A DNA stretch of 64,000 nt from contig OY747704.1 of assembly GCA_963556495.2 (NCBI GenBank), positions 34,256,501-34,320,500 of the forward strand. Direction: 5' to 3'. This document shows, piece after piece, positions 36,067 to 47,645 of this stretch (position 1 is its first letter; every line of letters begins with the position of its first letter). The DNA comes from Valencia hispanica (lineage: Eukaryota > Chordata > Actinopteri > Cyprinodontiformes > Valenciidae). The notes under the pieces are model-generated. The model was not told the DNA's origin. It made no database searches and was given only the letters and a program-made list of their open reading frames with translations. The position numbers and the translations under genes were made by a program.

Positions 36067-36774
36067 AGATCTAGTTCACTGAGGAACCGTTTAATACTTG
36101 TTCTTTGTGAAATGCAATCGGTCACTCTGAGCTGCATATGCATGCTGCACGTAAACATTTTCTCCAACCACCATTGCCTGCATTAACCACAAAAAGAAAA
36201 CAGATGACAAAACAAGCAAGTCAGAAAAAGCCAGTCCCTTCTACGTCACAGGGAAAATTTGTATTAATGGTCTTGCCTACCTTGGCTTCCAACCGCCAAC
36301 GTTAAAGCTGATTTTACAGCCTGGAGAGAGCAGAGCACGTCTCTGCTAGTAGAAACTAGAAGCCGAAGCTAACTGTAAGCAACTCCACAGCATGGCAGAA
36401 CAGGGTCGGGCTTGGTTTATCTGTGGACACAGCACATCAGGATTGTATTTTTTACCCAAGAAAGAGGAGCTGAGGAAGAAAATGTTGGAATTTGTTTTGG
36501 AACATCGCCAGCGAAGTAAGTTATCTATTTGTTTGAAGGCAGAATAAGACTCACATTGCTTTTAGCCAATTAGTGGCGAGACGTTTGCATATCGTGAATA
36601 ATAATGAGTTAGACTCATGATCCTGACCTGTCTCCCCACCCACTCCTTCGACAAACGGCAACCTCCTGAAACAGGAGCGCCAGAGCAATTTTCCCCCCGT
36701 AAAACAGCTCACAAGACATTTATTCATACTGGAGACCACAGCCGATTTATTGAAAAAACAAACGAATGAGACCT
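36067..36774 (-). mobile_element. TTAA-flanked DNA transposon, copy 2 of an inverted pair
   Basis: A 708-bp element between TTAA at 36063-36066 and 36775-36778. The ends are imperfect inverted repeats (AGATCTAGTTCACTG and, from the other strand, AGGTCTCATTCG). The interior matches the element at 20516-21246 in reverse orientation, for example GGCAACCTCCTGAAACAGG. It encodes a short exon-like frame (36392-36515) but no transposase, so it is probably a deletion derivative of an autonomous element. Confidence 0.7.
36392..36515 (+). pseudogene. Exon-like frame inside TTAA element
   Basis: An ATG at 36392 opens 41 codons (start MAEQGRAWFICGHSTSGLYF) with a basic segment PKKEELRKKMLEF, then GTAAGT at 36516, a consensus splice donor. 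The sister copy near 20950 has the same start but a shifted frame and a mutated donor. I take it to be the first exon of the ancestral transposon gene; the protein family is not recognised. Confidence 0.4.
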
Positions 36775-37405
36775 TTAAAATATTTCATAAATAAACAGCA
36801 GTGGTCAATCTTTCGACTATAAGATTTAAAAGTTGAAACAAGCAAGATTCCATACCTGTTGCATATCTGAAAACTCAGTTTTTCCACGTTATTCATTGCC
36901 CACAATTTTCGATCTATAAATGAGTCAATTAGCACCGAGTCAGTTGATGCATTTTTTTAATCTAATGAAAACAGATAAAGGTTATATACTTTGATTTATA
37001 AACAGGAATGATATTTTAATTCCATGTTCTGTTGGATTCAAAACTACTACCTCTGTCAAAGAGCTGCAACACATTTGCTTGTATTTTAGGTATTACAGGC
37101 GTTAAAGACACCCCTAATGTACTTAATTAAAAGTACTACTACTTTGATGAAATTTTACTCAAGAACTAGTAAAATTACCAGTTTAAAAATATACTCAAGT
37201 AAAAGTAAAAAGTAGCTTATTAAAAATGTACTCAATAAAAGTTACTTTGTTACTTCTTTCTTTTTTTACAGTGGTAAGACAATCTCTCCCGAGTAGTGCA
37301 AGAAAGACAATGGGACAATTGTCAAAATGTCAAAGTAGCTGTTTTGTAGTTAATCTGCAATTACAGATCAACTACAAATGTATACATCAAAATGGTTAAC
37401 ACTAA

Positions 37406-38002
37406 CCCCCGATTTCCACTGCATGCGCTCCGCTCCGGTCCGGTTCCACCACGCACTCCGCAGTCGTTCGCAATTTCCACTACATGCGCTCTAGATCCGC
37501 TCCGGTCCGGTCCGCAGCCCAGAGGTGGTCAAAGAAGAATGCGCGGGAATTGCGAGATCTCACGATAAAAGCCAGTAATAAATGCGGAAGTCAGAACAAA
37601 ATTCTTCATTCTGTGCAAAACGAATAGAAAAGAACAGTTATTCTCTGTCAAGATATTTTGGACAACATATGTATAAATATACGCAAGCTTGTATTAATAT
37701 AGCTATGCATACAAAAGATGTCTAGTCCATCTTTATTGATTTATTTTGAAAAACACCCGGAAATGTGGTCGTTCTCTATCCGGTTGGTGCTAGTTTTTTG
37801 TGTAGATTGACTGCGGACTTGATACGGCGTCCGGCAAAAACAGAATCGATCCTATTTTTGCCGGATGGAAAAACGGCGGCCGGCGGCCGGCGCCCTGCGC
37901 CGCTCGGTGGCGGCAGTGGAAATGCTCTCATTGACTACAATGGGAGCGTTTTTTGCTGCGGAGTGTGTGCCGGAGAGGAGAGCATGCAGTGGAAATTGGG
38001 GG
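37406..38002 (+). mobile_element. Harbinger-type MITE with TAA flanks
   Basis: A 597-bp element flanked by TAA at 37403-37405 and 38003-38005. Ends are CCCCCGATTTCCACTGCATG and, on the other strand, CCCCCAATTTCCACTGCATG. Three-base TWA duplications and this terminus fit PIF-Harbinger. The left terminal block is tandemly duplicated (second copy at about 37470-37500, AATTTCCACTACATGCGCTC). A shorter inverted relative is at 57535-57972. Confidence 0.8.
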
Positions 38003-38149
38003 TAACAGTCACAAGTGCTGTGACTTTCCCCAAATGACCCAAAGAAGACCAAACTGACAGGTACCATCACAATGTCTGTTAGACAAAACTATGCCATTCT
38101 TTGACAAGACCGTTTTATACCTAACTGTTTTCTGTCAGTCTTTTTCTGC

Positions 38150-38336
38150 ATCAACGGGACGCAACCTCAAGTCAATGACTCGATGCAATCTGCTGGGATT
38201 CCATAAATAGGAAACAAACTAAAACTTTAAAATTATTAGAATGTTGGTATGATTGCATTGAAATGACTTTTCTTGTAAAGTGCCTTGAGATGACATCTGT
38301 TGTCAATCGGTGCTATTTATAAACTGAATTGAAAAT
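38150..38336 (+). mobile_element. L2/CR1-type LINE 3' fragment
   Basis: GCAATCTGCTGGGATTCC, GTGCCTTGAGATGACATCTG and the ending ATAAACTGAATTGAA match the 3' end of the LINE at 11585-16230, in the opposite orientation. It is a 5'-truncated copy of the same or a sister family. Confidence 0.8.
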
Positions 38337-38680
38337 TTAATTGCTGAAACATGTTAAATTAACTTCAAACTTGTCAAACATAGCAGCTGTTTAAAATATA
38401 GGTTTTATTTTTTTCCAAATTGCTCGGCCCAAATGTACTTCTAGATTATTTCCTTTATTTGTGTCCATCCTTAGGGTGTTACTCTGAACCTCGTGTTAAT
38501 TTTGAGCAGGAGTTGATTTTTAAAGTTACTAGAGTTCATCATTGCTTGCTTTGCAGTAAAGTATTTTCTGTATTGTAAAATTTATTTCTATCATCTTTAT
38601 AGGTCTATATGATGAACTTTTTTTAATTCTACATATTCTAAATCACTTTAAAATTCCCAACAAATCTCCCACCATTCGTA

Positions 38681-39895
38681 GGGGAGACCAGGATGGTTGT
38701 AACACAGGGATAGTTGTATTACTCTCAGTTTGATCAATCAGAAACAACATATGGTGATGTCATCAATGCAGTATATGCCCAACTGGCAAAGCCACATGTC
38801 TCTGAGTTGAAAAAGGTGTATTCTGGAACCAAAAAACGATTTTTCAGATAAGAAAGTTAAAATTTTCATCACAAATATATTTTGCACAGTCTCTGTTGAG
38901 TTGTAGATACAATTGTTTCCCTTACATAAGCTAAAGTAGTAGTGTGTGTGTTACATTAGTGCAAGCTTTGAAGCTGAATGCAAAAAACATTTTTTTTAAT
39001 GGCTGCCTGGCATGGGGAGGATTGTAACAGATCTGAAAAAGTGTTACAACCTTCCCTTTATATTGACACTTTGTACTAGTCTCCTTTTTACTGCATGCTC
39101 AGGCAGTGGAAGTGTAAAATAGGCATGGGTGTCCCTGCAGATGTTCTCCAGAAGAAAGCAACTGCAGTCATCCATGAAACATCTGTGAGACGGGTCGCCA
39201 AGGTCCACAACATCTGCCAGCTAAGAGAATGTTAGATATAGAGATAGAAGTCAGAGAGGCCAGATTGAGATGGTTTGGCCATGTTCAGAGGAGAGCCAAG
39301 AATTATGTCTGTAGAAGGATGCTAAAGATGGAGCCACCAGGCAGGAGACTGAGAGGAAGACCAAAACAGAAATTCATAAATGTGGTGAAAAAGGACATAA
39401 AGTTAGTTGGTGTGAGTTTAAAGGATGCAAAGAATAGGACTAAATGAAGAAAAAGGATTCGCTGTGGCAACCGCTGAAGGAAAAAGCCGGAAGACTGGAA
39501 GAATGTATTACTATTGTATCTAATTTATACTTTTCACATTTTTGTATTAATATTATTTTTTGTAGTTTTAGAAGTTTATGGTTCCTTTTTCGTTATTCAA
39601 TAAAGTCCTTCCATAAATGTATTAGTTTGGATCTTTTTAAATAATAGTAATTTAACTGTTACATCCATCCCCAAGTAGTCTTACAACTCACCCCGGTACT
39701 GGTGTAGGTTGTAACAACATACCTCTTCGTATTTGACATTAAGTTAGCTAATCTGTGATGGTGTGGGAGAAGTCTAAATGTATGTCACTTATTGCAGACA
39801 ACTACCATTTGGTAAATTTTTAGATCTCTAGCACAAAGAAAAACTGAGTTATATTTGCTCAAACAAAAAGTTTTATTATATTCCCTGGTCTACCC
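38681..39895 (+). mobile_element. Tc1/mariner (possibly pogo-like) element with TA flanks
   Basis: Ends are GGGGAGACCAGG on the left and, from the right strand, GGGTAGACCAGG, flanked by TA at 38679-38680 and 39896-39897. A coding remnant at about 39125-39232 (KATAVIHETSVRRVAKVHNI) resembles the helix-turn-helix of pogo/CENP-B-type transposases. An RTE LINE fragment interrupts it at 39218-39500. No catalytic domain remains. Confidence 0.6.
39218..39500 (+). mobile_element. RTE-type LINE 3' fragment
   Basis: The frame VREARLRWFGHVQRR, then GRRLRGRPKQKF and VSLKDAKNRTK is the C-terminal end of an RTE reverse-transcriptase ORF, followed by GGATTCGCTGTGGCAACCGC typical of the short RTE 3' end. 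It is a truncated copy with only about 70 codons left, distinct in sequence from the Rex3 copies. Confidence 0.75.
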
Positions 39896-40299
39896 TACAT
39901 ATTGAAAAACAATAAAACCGGACAATTTAATTTATTTGCAAATCTCCCCCACCCCGGATGAACCTCTCGCCCCAGAGAGAGCGTGAAAAGTGGACAGGTT
40001 TGTGAAGAAGAAGAAGACGTTTACTTACGTCATTCACTGATGTCTTTCATTAACTTGACCACAGCCTTTCATTAAACTATGACTTGACCGTCACAGTAGT
40101 TTAGTTTAACTTACCTTCACATGCTTGTGTAGGATGATGTGGATTTTTCAAAAGCTGCTACCTCAGTCTCTCTGGGTAAACACATAATAATGCTGTTTCT
40201 ATTCTTGAACTGAAGCCGAAGTGGTCACTTAACTAAGGCCAGGGGTTAACATAGTTTTCTTTTAACTTTATAGTTTAACTTTATTCGACGGTGTCTCTT

Positions 40300-40447
40300 T
40301 GTTTCACTTGCTTTATTCACTTTTAATTTCAAATGTTATATTCTGTTTTTCTTTTTTTATCCTTTTTTAATCACCAAATCATGTAAAGCACCTTGAATTA
40401 CCCTGTTGTTGAAAGTGTGCTACACAAATAAAATTGCCTTGCCTTTG
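40300..40447 (+). mobile_element. L2-like LINE 3' tail
   Basis: CATGTAAAGCACCTTGAATT, TGTTGAAAGTGTGCTACAC and AAATAAAATTGCCTTGCC repeat the 3' end seen at 28440-28684. It ends inside the hAT-like element; the upstream limit is unclear. Confidence 0.65.
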
Positions 40448-40755
40448 TTCGCTGGATCAATACCGATGTCAGGTGCATCTTTAGCTTTATTAGCGCCAGT
40501 TCTCCTATCCATCATGCATAGCAGTATTTCCAGGGCAAAATGTTTTTAATCGTTTTAAATAGATTTTTTTTTTTTACTCAGTAATGGATATAATTAAAAT
40601 GTAGCGAAGTACAATACTTTAAAAAATATGTACTTACGTAAAAGTAAAATTACAGACTTTAAAAAACAACTTTAAAAAGTACAATTACACAAAAAACCTA
40701 CTCAATTAGACTAACGCAAGTAAATGTAATTTGTTTACTTTCCACCTCTGGGTAG

Positions 40756-42568
40756 AAGCCACACATTAAGGTATATTTCTTAGAAAAAACATCTGAATTG
40801 GTCCAAATCAGAATGAGCAGGTCAGAAATCTGTATGGGCAAAGAAAGGAAAACAATAATTGTTGCATCTCTAGTACTTACAATATGAAGTAGGATCGTAA
40901 AAGTTAACAACTGTTCAAATTTACTAGGTAATATGTTGATAACATTACCACATGAAAATCACAGCTTGGCAATTTTGTTGGAGGTTTTATTCACACTGAC
41001 ATGAAATTGAAAATTATCCTATCTACTCTTCTTATTAAGATATTTCACTCATTATTGCACATTATTAGTTTTTTTGTAAGGCACAAATTTGCCTGCCCTC
41101 CCTCCACCCTTGCTTCTGTCTTTCCTCCACTCCTCCTCTCACTCCCCTTCTTCAGTGAACCAGAATGTCATTTCAAGCATGTCTAACTGCGGGAAGCCTT
41201 TTAAAAACTGTGACAGCATTTGCCCCCAATAGCTGCGAAACCGTGTATGTGAGTGTGGATGTTTGTGTGTGTCATGGGGCACCAGCCTTCAATACCTTTA
41301 AGTAACTGTTTTTTGAAGGGGTCACTTCTCAATCTACATTTGATATCTTGTCCTCAAGCAAATCAGTGCAGACATGCATCTCGCACACACACACACGTGC
41401 ACACACGCATGCACACACTGTTGGAAACGCATATTGGAAACGACCAACAACACGCACACACGCAGATACACAAATGAACTCACACACAGACGCACACATG
41501 CTTCTCTTCATCGGAGTCACCCTCATGCTGGGTGCATGATAAATGGCTCACACTGGCAAAAGCAAAGGATGAGCAGAAAAACTGAAGAAGAAAAAAGAAG
41601 AAAACAAAAGGCTAGTGACAAGAAAACTAAAAGGAATGATGGTTGACTGTGCTGTTTTGAAGGAATGATTTCTGAAGAACAGATGATAAATGAGGCATGG
41701 CAACCTTTAGGGGGAAAGTGAGAGAGTTCCGTGAGCAGATAAGAAGAGAACGGAAAGCAGAAAGATTATTTTTAAAGCTTCCACTTTAAGCCATAAATGA
41801 AGTTGCCTATATCTGAATCTTCAGCAGGAATAGTTCTTTGTCTCATAGGTTAATAGCATTCAAACTGCTTTTGCTCATTCAGATGAAATAGCACAGCTGA
41901 TGCCTGAGCTCAGAACTTTACCTGACGTGCAATTCTGAATCATTTTAGATATGTTGACACAACACAACAAAACAATGCCAACAGCTTTCAATAGGGAGAA
42001 AATGTGTGCTTCAGTATAATATTTTTTGAGAAGGAAAATCTTTGTTAACAGGGACATTTATCTTTATTTATTTTGCTAAAATATTAGAAACAGGCCTTTT
42101 ATCAATCTTAAGTTGTAGGAGATTTATTTTATTTAAGATAATACTTAGGTTTTTAGGTGGACCAGAGTTCGCTTTTTTGGTCCACATTAGAGTTAGATTG
42201 CATATTCAAACCTCCCCCATACCCACCGGAATTTCGAAAGCTTACTTTGACTTTATTTATCACAGCCAGAGTCCCACAGAGTCCCACAAGAACTAACACA
42301 TTTAAATAATTATTTGCATGTTGTTCAGTTGTGATTCTTTAATTGTCAATTTGGCACTGTCTTGTAAAAGGTAAGAGTGAGTAATTAAAAACTCATCTTT
42401 GATTTAGAAAATATGGATAGTTAAATGTCATGAACATAACACATTGCATAGTTCACAGTTTGTAAAGTTAGCAGATCGTCAATTGGAACTGCCTTTGTAG
42501 AGAGAGAAATATGTTTTTTGGTGAGATTGGAAATCACAACACTTTTGTTACATCAGAAAATATTACTA
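40756..42568. other. No gene; CA-rich stretch at 41380-41500
   Basis: Unique-looking sequence with a degenerate CACACG-type region; open frames there are compositional artefacts. Confidence 0.5.
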
Positions 42569-42576
42569 ATGTTAAA

Positions 42577-42976
42577 TAGGGATGTGTATTGGTGAAAATC
42601 TGGCGATACGATACAGGGCAGACGATATATCGCAATACTATGAGTAAGACGATGTATTGTTATTTTTTAAACTGAATTTAACTGTAGAACAACTGTCACA
42701 GCATTTTAAACACTCCAACCTGTTTCATACTTTAACATATCCAGTTTTATCACTACATCTAGTTGATCCACTGGAACAAAGAAGATGAAAACAGCCACCA
42801 ATTATCAGTCAAACTTTTATATTTACTACAAAAATTACTGTCATCAACAATGGTTCCATTATTGATGACAGATAATAATGGTTCCACAAAACAAAAAACA
42901 ATTTTTTATATCAATACAATATTGGGAACGAAAATATCACAACATATCATTGTATTGATATTTCCTTACCTCCCTA
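42577..42976. mobile_element. hAT-type MITE with 8-bp target duplication
   Basis: A 400-bp element with ends TAGGGATGTGTATTGG and, from the other strand, TAGGGAGGTAAGG. Flanking 8-bp repeats are ATGTTAAA (42569-42576) and ATGTAAAA (42977-42984), one mismatch apart. Interior blocks such as GGCGATACGATACAGGGC and ATATCGCAATACTATG are typical of this fish repeat. It encodes nothing. Confidence 0.75.
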
Positions 42977-42984
42977 ATGTAAAA

Positions 42985-43804
42985 TGTTTTAAAGCTTCTT
43001 TCATATTTGTGATACCTTTTCCGCTGTGGCACAAAAAAAAATGTGGGAAATGGATTTGACAACAACAAAAAATCCTCCACCCTACCTTTATAAAGAAACA
43101 TCCCACATTTAACTTCTCTTTGTGAAGAATGACAAGCATCCTATTTGATTTTAAATGCCTAAAAACTACCGTACTTCTGTGAATTAAAACCTGACCTATA
43201 ATCTTGGATTAAACTGTTCAAGTCACACTACACTGTGTATGATGCACAGTCAACAAATGTATACCATCTTACTTACTTTTTTCTTTTAGAAATTGTTTTC
43301 CTTTTATTTTATGTGAATGGACTGGGAGACCAGGGATTAGGTCCACCTTTGAGAAACACCTCCGTGACACAGCAGCACATCTGCTAATCCCCATGTATTC
43401 ACTTCAGTTTGCCTTTAAACTAACAAGCAGTTTAACATAATCTACTTTAAAACTGTCTGTTCACTCCCATTCACTGCTGCATTTACATAGCAATCCTTTC
43501 TACCCGAATGCTTTGTGGAACAAGAGAAACACTGTGTGTGGGAGTTGAGCTGGTTTCCTCTTTTTCTATAGTCAATTTCTGCTCTGAAATTCTCCACCTG
43601 ATGAAAATCCACACTAAGGTGGAATGAGGAAAGACTGTTTTTGTTTGGTTGTTCAGTACTTTGCATCAGTAGAAAAAAAGCTGTTTAACATTTACTGGTG
43701 TTTAAAGTAGTGGTTATAAAAGAGTCCTATATCATAAAGGCTAGTAAGAAAGGAATTGTGAAGAGGGGAAGGAAAATAAGGAGTCAGAAAGGGTCAGAGG
43801 TGTT
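42985..43804. other. No gene recognised
   Basis: AT-rich sequence; nothing recognised. Confidence 0.5.
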
Positions 43805-43830
43805 AAGGGTTAGGGTTAACCCTAACCCTT
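43805..43830. repeat. Perfect 26-bp palindrome of telomere-type repeats
   Basis: Two TTAGGG-phase units on the plus strand (AAGGGTTAGGGTT) are followed directly by their inverse (AACCCTAACCCTT), giving a perfect palindrome centred between 43817 and 43818. The flanks do not continue the repeat. Confidence 0.95.
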
Positions 43831-45160
43831 CAGCATTTGGTCTGGTGTCTGGGGTCTACTAAAACATTTTGTAACCCATCATGACATCTACAACAGCTCA
43901 GTAAGGGTACCACAGAGTGGGAAGAAAGGCGTGATGATGGAGCAGTGACAGTTTCACCTCTGACCTCCACTGGAATTGTTTCTTTATTGTTGTCTGCATT
44001 ACTCAAAGAGAATTCCTGGCATTTGGTCTAAAGTAGGAGGAGCTGGAGTTAGCGGCACAGCAGAATTAGTTTTTGACCATTGGCCCTGGAAGTTGACTGG
44101 CTGGTTGGAAACTCAAAAGTCGTGTCTTTTTTGAATCGTGGATAATGCCTTAATAAAAATAACCCACTGAAAACAGTCTTCAGAGAGAAAGCTGTTACTG
44201 AAGGATAAAGGCATATTTTTTTTCATAAATGAAAAAAGCCCCTCCTACTACCCTCCACCAACCAAACGAAATGCAAGAAAACAACAAAATTCTGGGGAGG
44301 GATAAAATGCAGTGCAGTACCACGCAAAGAACATAACATTGTCTCCCTACTCTCAGCAGCAGAGGACAGAAACTCTCCCTTGACTGCACATACGTGAAAA
44401 CAATACAAACCTTCTTCAAAAAGCAATGAACAGAAAAGGACGATTTTACAAATGACCCCCACCCACCCCCCCTTCCTAATACCACCCTGGGCGACTGTCC
44501 ATAGGGCCCATATCAATAATCACCACTTAAAAGGGAATAGGACTCAAAGATGGCTAGTTTCATTATTATTAAGCTGCTTAAAAAAGAAGTCAAAGGGTGC
44601 AGACAAATACCAAAAAGACCTTAAAATGGCAGTATTTTCTAAACATGTCTACAGTAATTTTAGGCTCTGCTAGAGTGAGAGAAATGCTAAATGTTCCTCG
44701 GATAACAGGGAGGCTGAACAGAAAACCACAAAGTTGTGCTATTTTATCCTTCTGAGCTTTGAATTTCTTACTGTAATTGAACTTGCAGGATCTTGAGATG
44801 TTGGCAGAAACCTCACTAAAGTAAGTATCTACATTATCTGGAAAATACATGAAAACTACTCCTTTTGTACTGTTAGCCAAGCTATCTATACTAACCATGA
44901 CTATAACTGCTATAAGATTAAAGAGAAGCCAAGAAAAAATGTCCAATGATGTTTTCATATTGCATTATATAATATCAATTAAAGAGTTATCTGAATTTGA
45001 TCAAATCAGTATCAGCAGGTCAAAAAGTTTACGAAAAGCAAAACTTCCGATCTCTTGCCAAAGACATACAGTATATCACCAAATGTCATAAAGATTAAAA
45101 CCAGCTAAATAATAAGTCTAAGATGGGAATCCTACATTGACACACTAAAAAAAAAGTTAC
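43831..45160. other. No gene recognised
   Basis: A 122-codon minus-strand ATG frame (44958-44590) is present but AT-rich and unlike known families; I do not call it a gene. Confidence 0.45.
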
Positions 45161-45164
45161 AAAA

Positions 45165-45778
45165 GCCGTTTTCAGACAGAAGTTCTGGAATATTTGCGGA
45201 CAATTCCATTCTTTAACCAGAGTTGTGTTTTCAAATACACCACTTTTTTCCGGAACATTGGCTTTCGGCTGCTTTCACACAACAAGAAATGTACCGGAGG
45301 ATCCTGATGAATGTCTGGGGGGTGGGTGGGTTGTGTGTGGATATGACGTAAACTTAGTGCGGTGGGTGTACATGTCATTTCCCCAAACAAAGGGATTATT
45401 GCAAAGATGACCAACGAAACAGCAGATCTACTCACAGTGCTCGTCTTTGTGATGTGTGCAATTTTGGACACATGGAAACGCTTAAGAGATATCGATGAAG
45501 AAGCTAAAGAAGCTGTGTTCTTATGCACTGCCGATCATGTGACATTTATACGTCATCAATGTGTGCGCTTACAGCGTTCGCTGCCCTCCTCCCCTTTTCC
45601 CCACCGCCCCACACCCCTCCAGCTTTTCCGGAACATTTCCCGATAATCTGAACACAAACCCCATACCGCGAAAAGTCAGCTCTTGTTACTAGGTCTTAAT
45701 CCGTAAAATTACCGGTAAAGGGTATCCAGACAAAGTCTGGAAGATTACCGTTTTTCATGACCTGTTTGAAAGGGACTA
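45165..45778. mobile_element. Harbinger-like DNA transposon remnant
   Basis: The left end (GCCGTTTTCAGACAGAAG) and, from the other strand, the right end (GTCCCTTTCAAACAGGTC) are imperfect inverted repeats. Interior sequence such as CTTCCAGACTTTGTCTGG on the minus strand and CGGTAATTTTACGG resembles a Harbinger MITE group. An ATG at 45405 opens a short acidic frame (MTNETADLLTVLVFVM, then DTWKRLRDIDEEAKEA). Boundaries are approximate and no duplication is identified. Confidence 0.5.
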
Positions 45779-47155
45779 TAGAATAGTATTTCTGTGTGAT
45801 TATTGTCCTGATAGTCAACTAAAAAGGCAGATATTCTAAATTCCAATTACCCAAATATATCAAACTCAAGCAAATTGATTTAATATATTAAGGGTTTTTA
45901 TAAAACACAAACACACAAAAGCATGTCAATTGATTTTGAGTGTGGAAGAAGCCAAAGGAATTCACTCCCCTAGTAGAGAAGTAGGGATCAGGGGTGCTAA
46001 AGAAGAAACCAACTGGTCAAAGAGGTGGAATGCTAGTAATGGCATGGCAAGGTAGAAAACCCCCCAAAAAAGATCCTGAGTAGGAGATGAAGGAGCAAGA
46101 GCTGTCCCACCTGCTCTGTGGGATCTGTCCCTGCCTACTATAGTGATTCATAAATCAACTTTTCAAACACTGAGAATCACAGGCTGCAGTCTCCCACCCA
46201 TGTGGTTTTTATCCCTCACAATGAATGCCATCTGTAACTAAATAAAGGTTGCAAATCAAAAATGCAGTTTGTTGTAACTTTAACAAACCGTTTATCTGAA
46301 TGGTATGACTGAGTTGACAATAAATTATGTTTGTGAGATGTCATCTAAAATGTGTCAGAAAACAGAACATAAGTATTCTAGCAATGCATAAAATTCTTAA
46401 AAAAAGACATCTACAAATGCACATGCTGAGTAGTTAGGTGGCTGACACCTCCAAACTGTCAACAACCTCAGTTGGTTAGAAGAAATGTAAAAGTTGTGGG
46501 TCCTCTTTTGGTTCTTCTTTCTTCCCTCACTAAATGGATCCATCATATGAAAAAGTAAGAAGAAATTTACTTTACTTCTCCTATGTCAGACATCCAGGAT
46601 TTTATTATTTTGTTAGCTATGTGTCGTGTCATCAGGTCAAGATTCAAAAAGTTCTTAATACCTCAAAATGAAATAAACTAGATCGCTAAACATCTGGAAC
46701 TGGTATAAAGTTAATTACAAATAGTGTAGACTTCTATTGGCGTCCAGTTTTTCTAGAAGTAATATATTCATTATCAGAGCAGGTAATTTGATCCAATAAG
46801 AAGACAACAAGACACATGAACTGTATGTGTTTAAGGCAACAGTTGGTGTCAAATTGAAAAAGGGACAAAACATTTAAACCTCTGTAAAAGGTGACATTTA
46901 AAATAAGACTGCCGTTTACCAATACATTTATCAGCTAAAAACATGATTTTTCAAATGAGGACATTAAGAAAGAGACATATTAAACACAGAATTAATTATC
47001 AGAGGTGTAAATTTCATGGTATTACATTATTTATGCAAACACTTTGAATAAATATGTCTGACATGGTCTAATTGCTCTGATCATAAGAGAGCAGGAACTA
47101 TTATTACCACTAATGCTGAAAAAATATATTGAATACTACAATATACTTGTAGTAT
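45779..47155. other. No gene recognised
   Basis: AT-rich sequence without coding or element evidence. Confidence 0.5.
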
Positions 47156-47159
47156 TTAA

Positions 47160-47641
47160 AGAGGCTATATGCAGTTTTCTAAAATTTAAACTTGCGACTG
47201 ACACCTGTGGCCAAAAAACGGAACTGCTCTTCCTTTCTGCTCGCTCTCACAGCGCGTGCTCCTACGCTGGTCGCTCTCAATCTTCGATCTTTTTCGGGCA
47301 CTTGTCAGGGGTTTAACTTTTTTAGTCTTATGGGGAGTTTCTGTTGGTGTCAGAGTTGTCCTTGTTCTGTGTATTTGCACAATCTATTGAACTGCTTGCG
47401 AGTGCTGACTAGCGGTAGTGGCAGAGTGATCTGAAACATTTAACATGAACGCGGTTGACGTCAAATCCGCAGACAGCGCGGAAAAATCCGACCCGACAGA
47501 AAATAGAAAAAATTGGATACAGGCTTATAGGTGCACCCACTGTGAGCTGAAAAGGTGTCAGTATGCTCATCAGGAGATGTTTGAGTCATAAATGGTCAAA
47601 TAAAAACATTTATTTTGGGGAAAAAGTTGCATATAGCCCCT
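47160..47641. mobile_element. Non-autonomous DNA transposon (MITE) with TTAA flanks
   Basis: A 482-bp element flanked by TTAA at 47156-47159 and 47642-47645. Ends are AGAGGCTATATGCAG and, from the other strand, AGGGGCTATATGCAAC. The interior is GC-richer than the flanks and contains no transposase. It shares the TTAA target and AGR start with the elements at 1932 and 2966 but not their sequence. Confidence 0.8.
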
Positions 47642-47645
47642 TTAA

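Larger units (their letters stand above)
37090..40755. mobile_element. hAT-like element split by multiple insertions
   Basis: Both outer parts consist of AAGTAC/AAAAGTA-rich sequence typical of a fish hAT family: CCCTAATGTACTTAATT with ACTCAAGTAAAAGTAAAAAG on the left, and on the right GTAAATGTAATTTG ending TTTACTTTCCACCTCTG. Between them lie a Harbinger-type MITE, two LINE tails and a pogo-like element that itself holds an RTE fragment. The left terminus is decayed and no 8-bp duplication is seen, so the outer limits are approximate. Confidence 0.55.

Noticed and set aside
44590..44958. 122-codon minus-strand ATG frame with signal-peptide-like start
   Set aside because: No cysteine pattern, motif, splice context or conservation evidence; AT-rich codons fit chance.
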